From: Bacteroidota bacterium
Lineage (GTDB): Bacteria > Bacteroidota > Bacteroidia > CAILMK01 > JAAYUY01
Assembly: GCA_018698135.1 (NCBI GenBank)
Contig: JABINZ010000194.1
Location: 1-36,551 of the forward strand
Length of the DNA: 36,551 nt
Direction: 5' to 3'
Positions within the stretch are counted from its first letter, which is position 1, and each line of letters opens with the position of its first letter. Below are positions 16,758 to 24,519 of this stretch, one piece after another. The translations under genes were made by a program, and so were the position numbers. The notes under the pieces are model-generated. The model saw only the letters and a program-made list of their open reading frames with translations. It made no database searches and was not told where the DNA came from.

Positions 16758-18195
16758 TTGCTTGAGTTAGTTTATTCGCATGCATATCAATTACAGTTAA
16801 CATAGCAATGAGCGCCCAAAATGGCACCGAAGCCTTATCTGTATGTAAGAAATTATTCATTACACCATGAGACAGATAGGTAGTTAACGACAACAATATT
16901 AGTAAAGTCAGATACTTTATCTGCCTATTATTTGAATTATAAAATATTTTCATTCCATAGGCTATTATCAGAACAACAATAACGATAAAAGATAACATGC
17001 CTAAAAAACCAGATTCGGATAATGGCCCAAGGTATTCTGAATGAGCATTGCCTAAAGTTCCAAAATTTGTACTGATAGCTGTTTTTTCACGATCTAATTG
17101 AAAGGGCGCATAATTGAACATAAAAGTTCCTGGACCCCATCCTAATAGTGGTTTTTCTTTAAACATTCGAATGGCTGACATCCACCGATTGATTCTTTCG
17201 GTATTGCTAACATCTGTTGTAATGTTGGAAATCGATTCAAAATGATCTTTCATATCATCAGAAGATACCGATTCAGTCCTATCCATTTTCATTTGGATTT
17301 TACTCCAGTAAGTAAGTGTAGTACCAATAGCTAATAATGCTACTATCATTAGATAAACGAATCGAACCCTTAGAAAAAGAATGATCATGAAAGCAGCTGA
17401 AATAATGATGCTAACCCAAGCTGCCCTTGTGTAAGAAAAGATTAAACCTACAATCAGAATAAGAGTAAAAATCCCAGCAAAATATCGCTCAAATCTGCTC
17501 AACTTGAATATTTTTGGTGCTATAAAAAATCCAATCATAAAAGGAAGAAGCAAAGCTATTATAGCCCCATAGATCGTATGATCTTTAAAAAATGGATAAG
17601 TGACTTTATTCGCCCATTCTTGCGTAAAAAAGTGCTGGGAATGCCTGATCAGGGTATAAATTACTGCAACCACCAGTGTAATTGAAAAAAACCAGATAAA
17701 CAGCTTCAAGGATTTGTAATTCTTAAAAAGCTCAACACCCATAAAATAAAATACAGCCACATACCAAATTCTTGCTGCTAAAAACTTCAGGGAAACCAAT
17801 GGAATTGTGCTACTTATGGATGTGATAAGCATCCAAAACAAGTTAAATAATATGGCAATAGTGATTGGATGCTTTAGTAACTCCTTGTTAAACTTTCCTT
17901 CAATGAGTACTTTTAAAATATACACAACGGTTAAAACCATTAACAAAGGCTCGGTAGGCAAACTAATAGAAGAGCCAAGCTCAGTTAACTCAAATGTAAA
18001 AGACAATGGAGTTAGTAATGACAAAAGAAGTAACAACCAATTAGGTGATACAAAAAGTATATAGACAATTATGCCAACAACAGGCAATAAGGCTAACCAA
18101 AACAACTCATGAATGAGTAACAAACTATTGGCAGCAATAAAAACTAAAAATAGTATTGCAGCTAGAATGTTTTTTCGTGAAAGGAAATTTTCCAA
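16744..18195 (-). CDS. O-antigen ligase/polymerase (Wzy_C family) membrane protein
   Basis: This 483-residue protein has about eleven membrane segments and one large outer loop (about residues 300-400). The loop holds the family signature LLGWGPGTFMFNYAPF and NAHSEYLGPLSESGFLG, which matches WaaL/Wzy_C proteins that polymerise or transfer undecaprenol-linked glycans on the outer face of the inner membrane. Arginine and histidine residues usual for the active loop (HSEY) are present. The start is TTG at 18195 with AAAAAGG just upstream; no ATG precedes the first membrane segment. It sits 14 nt after the wzz-like gene and overlaps the chaN-like gene. Ligase and polymerase cannot be separated by sequence alone. 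Confidence 0.88.
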   Translation of the reverse strand: MENFLSRKNILAAILFLVFIAANSLLLIHELFWLALLPVVGIIVYILFVSPNWLLLLLSLLTPLSFTFELTELGSSISLPTEPLLMVLTVVYILKVLIEGKFNKELLKHPITIAILFNLFWMLITSISSTIPLVSLKFLAARIWYVAVFYFMGVELFKNYKSLKLFIWFFSITLVVAVIYTLIRHSQHFFTQEWANKVTYPFFKDHTIYGAIIALLLPFMIGFFIAPKIFKLSRFERYFAGIFTLILIVGLIFSYTRAAWVSIIISAAFMIILFLRVRFVYLMIVALLAIGTTLTYWSKIQMKMDRTESVSSDDMKDHFESISNITTDVSNTERINRWMSAIRMFKEKPLLGWGPGTFMFNYAPFQLDREKTAISTNFGTLGNAHSEYLGPLSESGFLGMLSFIVIVVLIIAYGMKIFYNSNNRQIKYLTLLILLSLTTYLSHGVMNNFLHTDKASVPFWALIAMLTVIDMHANKLTQANEKN

Positions 18196-18209
18196 AGCCT
18201 TTTTAGAAA

Positions 18210-19217
18210 TTACTTTTTCTGTATATGCTTGAAATTCTCAATAAAAATAAAAAGAACTATTGCAAATAGCAATGCAGAGAAAAAGCCTACTATTGTAATG
18301 ATTGATCTGCGAGGAAAGGCTTTGCGCTCGGCTACTCCTGCTCTTTCTATTATAAATTTATTTGGGACAATGCTTTCTACATCTGCTTTTATCTGCTTGT
18401 ATTTTGTTCTGAGCTTTACAACTTCTTCTAATTCATATTCTAATTCGCCAGATAACCAAGCTTGTGTTGGGCCATACACGGCTAAAACCTTCAGCTTTTC
18501 ATCGATCGAACGGAGTGAAGCAGAACTCCCTCTTGAAATGGCATCTGCATAAGCCTGACTTAATGCATCTGATTGTCCCTCAAAATCAAGTACGCCCAAT
18601 TTTGCCAAAGCATTCAGGGAATCCACAATGCTTTGCACATATGCTTTTTTTTCATTGAAATCCTTTTCCACGATTTTCATTCCATCGTTTGCCCTTTGTT
18701 TGAGAATACTATTTCGGATGGTATCCATAATCTCCACAATATCATTGGCAATATTGGCCGCCATCACAGGATCTTCATCTCGAACACTAACTTTAATGGA
18801 TGTGTATTCCGTTAATGCCGATTTAACATTTTTATGAAACTTAATTCCAAATTTTGTATTCGCATATTTTTCATCAGGATCAATCCCATAATGCTCCATG
18901 AGATTATATCTTTTCTTAATTTTTGCACCTATGAGATCTGATTGCAGAATTTGCAATAATTGCTCTGCTTCTTCGCCTTCACCAATAGTCAAAAAATCAT
19001 TATCACCATATTGATTTTCACTTAATAAACCTTTGGATACTGACATTTGTATTGTTGGATAAAAAATTACATAGGACTCATATTTGGGGGTAATAAATTT
19101 AGGACCAGAAAAAATAGCAACAATAATTGCAGCTACTATACTTATTGCAGCTAAATAAAATTTCCATTTCCAGATAAATCTTAAAACTTCTATAAAATCA
19201 TTCTTCTTCTCGACCAT
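18210..19217 (-). CDS. Wzz-type polysaccharide chain-length determinant
   Basis: This 335-residue protein has two membrane segments, at about residues 20-40 (WKFYLAAISIVAAIIVAIFSG) and 300-322 (IITIVGFFSALLFAIVLFIFI). Between them is a large periplasmic, helix-rich domain with YESYVIFYPTIQ near its start and a proline-containing RRSIITIVG just before the second segment. This is the Wzz/PCP topology that sets the length of exported polysaccharide chains; there is no kinase domain. The ATG at 19217 is preferred over the TTG at 19229. It is the promoter-proximal gene of the minus-strand envelope run and is followed 14 nt later by the polymerase/ligase gene. Confidence 0.87.
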   Translation of the reverse strand: MVEKKNDFIEVLRFIWKWKFYLAAISIVAAIIVAIFSGPKFITPKYESYVIFYPTIQMSVSKGLLSENQYGDNDFLTIGEGEEAEQLLQILQSDLIGAKIKKRYNLMEHYGIDPDEKYANTKFGIKFHKNVKSALTEYTSIKVSVRDEDPVMAANIANDIVEIMDTIRNSILKQRANDGMKIVEKDFNEKKAYVQSIVDSLNALAKLGVLDFEGQSDALSQAYADAISRGSSASLRSIDEKLKVLAVYGPTQAWLSGELEYELEEVVKLRTKYKQIKADVESIVPNKFIIERAGVAERKAFPRRSIITIVGFFSALLFAIVLFIFIENFKHIQKK

Positions 19218-19255
19218 GCGATATATCAATAAAACTAGTTTTAAAAGTACTCAAC

Positions 19256-19271
19256 CGACTTTTATAAGTCG
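19256..19271. promoter_or_regulatory. Inverted repeat in the wzz-like leader
   Basis: CGACTT-TTAT-AAGTCG is a perfect 6-bp inverted repeat 38-54 nt upstream of the wzz-like ATG. It could be an operator or a leader hairpin; the role is not determined. Confidence 0.3.
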
Positions 19272-19423
19272 CTTAAGATATTATTTTCAGAGCAAAACAA
19301 ACGCAAATTTCTTAAAAAAAGCAACAAAACAATAAAAAGAATAAACGATGCCATATTGCTTTTCTTATATGCTGTTGATAACTTTAGAATTAATGAATTT
19401 AGGGCAGTCTTAACAAAAGAGTG

Positions 19424-19431
19424 TATTTTTG
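19424..19431 (+). promoter_or_regulatory. Candidate -7 promoter element for the glycosyltransferase
   Basis: TATTTTTG fits TAnnTTTG exactly and lies 30 nt upstream of the ATG at 19461. A weak -33-like TTTA at 19398-19401 is about 22 nt further upstream. Confidence 0.4.
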
Positions 19432-19460
19432 TATCATTCTTTTAAATCCACATAAAAATC

Positions 19461-20582
19461 ATGAGAATTGTAGTCAATACACGATTTCTAATCAAAAATA
19501 AACTGGAAGGAATTGGTGTGTTTACTGCAGAAACTTTCAAGCGAATTTGTAAAAACAACCCTGATCACGAATTCATTTTTTTATTCGACAGGGCATTTGA
19601 TGAGGAATATATTTTTGCTCAAAATATAAAAGGAATTGTTTTAAGACCTCCAGCAAGACATCCTTTTTTGTGGTTTTTGTGGTTTGAGTTTTCTGTTCAC
19701 AGATTTCTTAAACAAGCCAAAGCCGATTTGTTTATTTCATGTGATGGCTATGTAACTCTTCGAACTAAAACAAAAACGCTAGCTATAATTCATGATTTAG
19801 CGTTTGAACATTATCCTAAGGATGTTCCATGGATTGCTCGAAAATATTACCGCTACTTCTTTCCGAAATTTGCCTGGAAAGCTGATCGTATTGCAAGCGT
19901 TTCTGAATTTAGTAAAAATGACATTTGTGAATGGTATTCGACTGATCCAAACCTTATTGATGTCGTTTACAATGGATCTTCCGATCATTTCAAACCTATT
20001 TCAGAAGATCATAAAATAGAAATTCGCAATAGATATACAGACGGGAAGGAATACTTCATTTATATTGGCGCACTACACCAGCGAAAAAATATTGTAAATC
20101 TGCTGAAAGCATTTGATCGATTTAGAACAAAATCAGATCAGGATATTAAGCTATTAATTGTTGGGACAAAAGCATGGCGTTTGGCTGAAATGGATCAAGT
20201 CTTTGAATCGATGAAATACAAATCAGATGTAATTTTCACTGGTCGATTATCAGATAATGATTTAGCACAAACGCTGGCATCGGCACTTGCTTTGGTCTAC
20301 ATTTCCTATTTTGAGGGTTTTGGAATTCCACTACTCGAAGCCATGAATTGTGATGTTCCCATTATTACTTCTGATCGATCTTCGCTTCCAGAAGTGGCCG
20401 GAAACGCAGCATTAATTGTTGATCCATTTGATTTGGATGATATCAGTGAGGCTATGCATAAAATATCCACCAATTCAGAACTTCGAAACTCTTTAATTGA
20501 AAAATCTAAAATTCAAAGACAAAAATTTAGCTGGGATAAAACAGCTGAATTGATGTGGGAATCTATATTAAAAACGATATAA
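19461..20582 (+). CDS. Family 1/4 glycosyltransferase (GT-B fold)
   Basis: This 373-residue cytoplasmic transferase uses a nucleotide sugar as donor. The N-terminal acceptor domain begins MRIVVNTRFL and contains LEGIGVFTAETF. The C-terminal donor domain begins with YFIYIGALHQRKNIVNLLKAF and carries LLIVGTKAW, VIFTGRLSDNDLAQTL, the E-x7-E motif in YFEGFGIPLLEAM, and SDRSSLPEVAGNAALIVDPFD. The length is typical. It is divergent from the wzz-like gene by about 240 nt, which places it with the polysaccharide genes. Sugar specificity cannot be inferred. It ends 80 nt before the transposase gene. Confidence 0.93.
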   Translation: MRIVVNTRFLIKNKLEGIGVFTAETFKRICKNNPDHEFIFLFDRAFDEEYIFAQNIKGIVLRPPARHPFLWFLWFEFSVHRFLKQAKADLFISCDGYVTLRTKTKTLAIIHDLAFEHYPKDVPWIARKYYRYFFPKFAWKADRIASVSEFSKNDICEWYSTDPNLIDVVYNGSSDHFKPISEDHKIEIRNRYTDGKEYFIYIGALHQRKNIVNLLKAFDRFRTKSDQDIKLLIVGTKAWRLAEMDQVFESMKYKSDVIFTGRLSDNDLAQTLASALALVYISYFEGFGIPLLEAMNCDVPIITSDRSSLPEVAGNAALIVDPFDLDDISEAMHKISTNSELRNSLIEKSKIQRQKFSWDKTAELMWESILKTI

Positions 20583-20602
20583 TTTTTCTGATGGAGAAAT
20601 GA

Positions 20603-20645
20603 TATTGTAGTGCAATAAATTACGTTTAATAATTCCGCTGGGAAT
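20603..20645 (+). repeat. Hairpins at the left end of the IS200-like element
   Basis: Two small hairpins precede the transposase gene: TATTG-TAGTG-CAATA (20603-20617) and ATTCC-GCTG-GGAAT (20632-20645). IS200-type elements are recognised through subterminal hairpins, so one of these is the likely left-end site. The second has the same CC-4 nt-GG plan as the hairpins downstream of the gene. Confidence 0.45.
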
Positions 20646-20662
20646 GATAAAAACATATCATC

Positions 20663-21124
20663 ATGGCAAACACATATACTCAAATTCATATTCAAGCTGT
20701 ATTCGTTGTAAAATATCGTGCATGTTTAATTCAAAATAGCTGGAAAGAAGAATTGTACAGATACATCATAGGTATTATTAAAGAAAATAATCATAAGCCA
20801 TTAATCATTAATGGAATGCCTGATCACATTCATATTTTGCTTGGTTTACGTCCTGCTCAATCCATATCAGATTTACTAAAAGATATCAAAGGGAGTTCAT
20901 CAAAATGGATCAATGAAAAAGGATTTCTTCCTGTACAATTTTCATGGCAGGGGGGCTATGGTGCATTTTCATACAGCAAGCAAGATTTACCGAAAGTTAT
21001 TAAGTACATCAAAAATCAGGAAATTCATCATAAGAAGAAAAGCTTCAATGAAGAATATGTAGAATTACTTCATGAATTTGATATTGAATATGATAATCAA
21101 TTTCTTTTTAAGCCCTTGATTTAA
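20663..21124 (+). CDS. tnpA: IS200-family Y1 (HUH) transposase
   Basis: This 153-residue single-domain Y1 transposase has the metal-binding HUH motif in GMPDHIHILLGL (HIH near residues 54-56) and the nucleophilic tyrosine in the helix KVIKYIKNQE near residue 115. The opening TYTQIHIQAVFVVKYR and the stretch KGSSSKWINEKGF are typical of Bacteroidota IS200/REP-associated transposases. Length is complete and no catalytic residue is lost, so it may be active. The gene is flanked on both sides by hairpins and followed by two copies of a hairpin-rich module, the arrangement expected if the enzyme mobilises or mobilised those sequences. Confidence 0.92.
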   Translation: MANTYTQIHIQAVFVVKYRACLIQNSWKEELYRYIIGIIKENNHKPLIINGMPDHIHILLGLRPAQSISDLLKDIKGSSSKWINEKGFLPVQFSWQGGYGAFSYSKQDLPKVIKYIKNQEIHHKKKSFNEEYVELLHEFDIEYDNQFLFKPLI

Positions 21125-21127
21125 TGT

Positions 21128-21368
21128 CGTACCTAAAGGTACTTAATGCAACATTAATCTTTTGAGCAACCGGGATATTATCCCTAACGGGATAAACAGA
21201 ATCTTTAGCATCCACTCGTCAATTACGAAAAATAAAAAGTCCCAAACAAATTCGCCAATATTCCTTGGGAGATAAGACTTGTATCAAAATCATATACTTG
21301 TCCTGTAAGGACAGTATATTGGTCATTTCCAAAAAAATCCAAGAATAAGTCCCATAGGGACGGAATAT
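21128..21368. repeat. Hairpin module, copy A
   Basis: A ~240-bp non-coding module with five stems: GTACC/GGTAC (21129-21142), TTATCCC/GGGATAA (21178-21195), TCCCAA/TTGGGA (21240-21270), TGTCCT/AGGACA (21299-21313) and GTCCC/GGGAC (21349-21361). Most have a 3-4-nt loop. It shares a 46-nt exact match (21248-21293) with copy B and starts 4 nt after the transposase stop codon. Confidence 0.8.
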
Positions 21369-21426
21369 TATACCCTTTTTTCAGCTTAACATGATTACCT
21401 GCTACTGTCTCTCTGTAAGATGATTT

Positions 21427-21664
21427 CGTACCTAAAGGCACTTCCTACAGCATCAATCCTTTGAGCAACCGGAATATTGTCCCTAGCGGGACAAATAGGA
21501 TCTTTAGTATCCACATAATTACAAATAATCAATAGTCCTATCCCAAATTCGCCAATATTCCTTGGGAGATAAGACTTGTATCAAAATCATTGCTTGTCCT
21601 GTAAGGACAGTAAATTGGTTACTCCCAAATAGAACTTAAAAAAATTCCCGTAGGGACGAAATAG
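21427..21664. repeat. Hairpin module, copy B
   Basis: Second copy of the module, offset by 296-299 nt. The same five stems occur in the same order: 21428-21441, 21477-21494, 21541-21567, 21595-21609 and 21645-21656. Stem 2 reads TTGTCCC/GGGACAA, a compensatory A-T to G-C change relative to copy A, which argues that pairing is under selection. Stems 1 and 5 each carry one mismatch, so this copy may be the older one. Confidence 0.8.
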
Positions 21665-21697
21665 TTAATTACTTTTAAATCAATGGATATTAATAAA

Positions 21698-22702
21698 CTA
21701 CTTGCTTACTAATACAAACATTCCTTCAGCAACAAATTCAAACGCTTCTGGACTTCTTTCATCAAAATAAGCAATTGAAAACCTCAATTTACCTGGTATT
21801 TTGGGACATATTTCATATTGCCCGGGTAAATTTGTCCTTCTTATTGTCCCATTTGTAATTGAAATTCTTAACAATGTAGCAGGAACACCTTCTACTTCAA
21901 TTTGCACCAAAAACCTCCTTTTAAAAACTAAGGTGTCATTGTAAACCTCTTCTCCTATAAAGGTAATCACAGGATTTGCTCCCTGATAATTTAGTGTGCT
22001 ATTAATACTACTTATATCTCCTCCCTTTATTAAATCAATGACTTTGTTTCTAATATGTAGCTTTTCAATTTGTTGTTTTCCACCAGAACCTTCTGCAAAT
22101 CCATTGAAATTCCCATAAATGTAAACATTAACATTTTGTGTTAGGATTGTATCTAATCTAAGCCCTAAGTCCGTAATCTCATAAAATAATATTGGGTTGT
22201 AATAAGTAAACTCATTTTTATCATCAAGAGGTTCTGTCCAATTCCAATATCCTGCAAATTCTAGGTTTTTGTCATCATCAAGATTAGTGGCTTCTCTTTC
22301 AAATGAAGGAACTTGTTCCCTAGACATGACATTATTGTTTTTTATATACAATTTTATTAACCTGCTTTTTGAAGGTGGCTGATGTTCTTCAAAGAGTATT
22401 TCGAATTCATTTTCTTCTTTAAGCGGGATTAAATAAACCTCTAGCTTTTCAATATTAAACTCATCTACATTGTCGTAATCATATATAACTATACCATCTC
22501 TCAGAATTTCAAGTTTTGTGAACACTCCATATTTCCTGTAAGTCTCAATATCAGATCCTTCAATTGTAAATCCATGACCCAAGTCTAATGTAGGAATATT
22601 TTCATTTCGTTGACTTTGAACCTCAGTTTCAGTTTTTACATTATTGCTCTGACAGCTAACAAGAGATGTAATAATGAATAATACAAGTAGCTTTTTTTTC
22701 AT
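21698..22702 (-). CDS. Lipoprotein of unknown function
   Basis: I do not recognise this 334-residue protein. It has a lipoprotein signal peptide ending SLVSC (C17), so it should be anchored in the envelope. The mature part is mostly beta-strand-like and acidic, with no internal repeat or catalytic motif that I can see. Segments such as LGHGFTIEGSDIETYRKYG, IEKLEVYLIPLKEENEFEI and LRISITNGTIRRTNLPGQY suggest one or two beta-rich domains. It begins 4 nt after the aspS stop codon, so it is probably co-transcribed with aspS. Its 3' end lies about 30 nt from the hairpin modules, and no conventional terminator is visible between them. Confidence 0.75.
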   Translation of the reverse strand: MKKKLLVLFIITSLVSCQSNNVKTETEVQSQRNENIPTLDLGHGFTIEGSDIETYRKYGVFTKLEILRDGIVIYDYDNVDEFNIEKLEVYLIPLKEENEFEILFEEHQPPSKSRLIKLYIKNNNVMSREQVPSFEREATNLDDDKNLEFAGYWNWTEPLDDKNEFTYYNPILFYEITDLGLRLDTILTQNVNVYIYGNFNGFAEGSGGKQQIEKLHIRNKVIDLIKGGDISSINSTLNYQGANPVITFIGEEVYNDTLVFKRRFLVQIEVEGVPATLLRISITNGTIRRTNLPGQYEICPKIPGKLRFSIAYFDERSPEAFEFVAEGMFVLVSK

Positions 22703-22706
22703 GATA

Positions 22707-24449
22707 TTATTTCAATTTCAAGCCCAACTCATCCAACTGCTCCTGGGCAATTCGTGAGGGAGATTCTATCATCACATCTCTACCTGAATTGTTTTTTGGA
22801 AAAGCAATATAATCTCGAATAGAATCGCTACCACCGAATAATGCACACCAACGGTCAAATCCAAAGGCTATTCCACCATGTGGAGGAGCTCCATATTCAA
22901 AAGCATTCATTAAAAAACCAAACTGGTTTTGGGCTTCTTCATCTGTAAAGCCTAATGCTTTAAACATTTGCTTCTGCAATTCCCTATCATGAATCCTGAT
23001 TGATCCACCACCTATTTCAACACCATTTATAACCAGATCGTATGCATTGGCTCTTACCTTTCCGGGTTCTGTTTCAAGTAATGCAATATCTTCCTCTACA
23101 GGAGAGGTAAATGGATGATGCATAGCATGGAATCGTTGACTTCCTTCATCCCATTCCAATAATGGGAAATCAGTTACCCAAAGAGGTTTAAATGTTTTTC
23201 TATCTTTAAGGTTCAATCTATCAGCCATTTCCAAGCGAAGCTCAGACATAGCAAATCGAGTTTTGTTCAGATCTCCTGCTAACACCAATATCAAATCACC
23301 TGCTTTTGCATCCATTGCTTCTGCCCATGATTTAAGCTGTTCCTGATCATAAAACTTATCTACTGAGGACTTGAAAGTTCCATCTTCATTGCATTTTACA
23401 TACACCATTCCATTTGCGCCAACTTGTGGTCTACGAACAAATTCAGTTAGCAGATCCAAATCTTTACGGCTATAGTTTCCGCACCCCTTTGCATTTATAC
23501 CAACAACCAATTCTGCATTATCAAAAACATTGAATCCTTTATTTTTAACAAGTTCATGGAGCTCAACAAAACGCATATCGAAACGGGTATCAGGTTTATC
23601 ACTTCCATAATATTTCATCGCATCTGCATAGGCTATGCGGTCAAACTCAAGACCTTCGACACCAAGAACTTTGCTAAATAAATGTCTGGCTAATCCTTCA
23701 AAAGTTGAAAGAACGTCCTTCAGTTCAACAAAAGCCATTTCACAATCGATTTGTGTAAACTCAGGTTGACGGTCAGCTCGTAAATCTTCATCTCTAAAAC
23801 AACGCACAATCTGGAAGTATTTATCCATACCACCTACCATTAGCAATTGCTTGAAGGTTTGAGGCGATTGAGGCAAGGCATAAAAGTCATGCACATTCAT
23901 ACGTGAGGGAACAACAAAATCGCGTGCACCCTCTGGTGTAGATTTTATTAAGAATGGTGTCTCAATTTCAATAAAGCCCTGATTGCTTAAATATGTTCTT
24001 GTTTCAGTCGACATTTGATGTCGGAGCAACAAATTGTTTTTAACAGGATTCCTGCGAATATCCAAATAACGATATTTCATCCGTATTTCATCGCCTCCAT
24101 CCGTTTTATCTTCGATAGTAAAAGGAGGTAGTTTGGATTTATTTAAAACACGTATTGAATCCACTATGATTTCAATTTCACCAGTTGGCATTTTGAGGTT
24201 TTTATTGCTTCTTTCAGCAACAACACCATCAATGCTAATCACATCTTCTCTATTTAGTTTTCTGGCTTGCTGACACAAATCAGCATTGGTTTCCATATTA
24301 AAAACCAGCTGAGTAATTCCATAACGATCTCTCAAATCAACAAAGGTCATTCCTCCTAAATCACGGGATTTTTGCACCCAACCACTCAGCTTTACTATTT
24401 GCCCAATGTGCTCAACATTCAATTCCCCACAAGTGTGTGTTCTATACAT
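22707..24449 (-). CDS. aspS: Aspartyl-tRNA synthetase
   Basis: This 580-residue class II synthetase charges tRNA-Asp. The N-terminal OB-fold anticodon domain is seen in [26 protein letters not shown] (in pieces, residues 18-45). Motif 2 is [20 protein letters not shown] near residue 217, and motif 3 is [10 protein letters not shown] near residue 533. The bacterial-type GAD insertion occupies the middle (about residues 290-420). Length is normal for bacterial AspRS. The ATG at 24449 is firm ([11 protein letters not shown] is the usual start). A perfect 14-bp palindrome lies 15 nt upstream of the start. Whether it is discriminating or also charges tRNA-Asn cannot be told here. Confidence 0.98.
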   Translation of the reverse strand: MYRTHTCGELNVEHIGQIVKLSGWVQKSRDLGGMTFVDLRDRYGITQLVFNMETNADLCQQARKLNREDVISIDGVVAERSNKNLKMPTGEIEIIVDSIRVLNKSKLPPFTIEDKTDGGDEIRMKYRYLDIRRNPVKNNLLLRHQMSTETRTYLSNQGFIEIETPFLIKSTPEGARDFVVPSRMNVHDFYALPQSPQTFKQLLMVGGMDKYFQIVRCFRDEDLRADRQPEFTQIDCEMAFVELKDVLSTFEGLARHLFSKVLGVEGLEFDRIAYADAMKYYGSDKPDTRFDMRFVELHELVKNKGFNVFDNAELVVGINAKGCGNYSRKDLDLLTEFVRRPQVGANGMVYVKCNEDGTFKSSVDKFYDQEQLKSWAEAMDAKAGDLILVLAGDLNKTRFAMSELRLEMADRLNLKDRKTFKPLWVTDFPLLEWDEGSQRFHAMHHPFTSPVEEDIALLETEPGKVRANAYDLVINGVEIGGGSIRIHDRELQKQMFKALGFTDEEAQNQFGFLMNAFEYGAPPHGGIAFGFDRWCALFGGSDSIRDYIAFPKNNSGRDVMIESPSRIAQEQLDELGLKLK

Positions 24450-24463
24450 TTTTCTTCATATTT

Positions 24464-24477
24464 ATTCGAGCTCGAAT
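24464..24477. promoter_or_regulatory. 14-bp palindrome upstream of aspS
   Basis: ATTCGAGCTCGAAT is a perfect palindrome with no spacer, 15-28 nt before the aspS ATG. Chance palindromes of this size are expected about twice in a window of this length, so operator function is only a possibility. Confidence 0.25.
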
Positions 24478-24519
24478 TTCTGCAATTTCAGCCAAACTAT
24501 TCCATCCATACTGAAATAA

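Larger units (their letters stand above)
20603..21142 (+). mobile_element. IS200-like HUH element (approximate limits)
   Basis: The limits are drawn from the first left hairpin to the hairpin GTACC-TAAA-GGTAC (21129-21142) that begins 4 nt after the transposase stop. There is no TnpB gene. Elements of this type move as single strands and leave no target duplication, so exact ends cannot be read without an empty site. If the downstream modules belong to it, the right end lies nearer 21370 or 21664. Confidence 0.5.

Noticed and set aside
21223-21441. A 72-codon minus-strand reading frame in the hairpin modules
   Set aside because: It runs through the stems and the spacer between the two modules; copy B does not preserve the frame, so it is not a gene.
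21128-21664. CRISPR-like array
   Set aside because: There are only two long copies with internal hairpins, no regular short repeats and spacers, and no cas genes.
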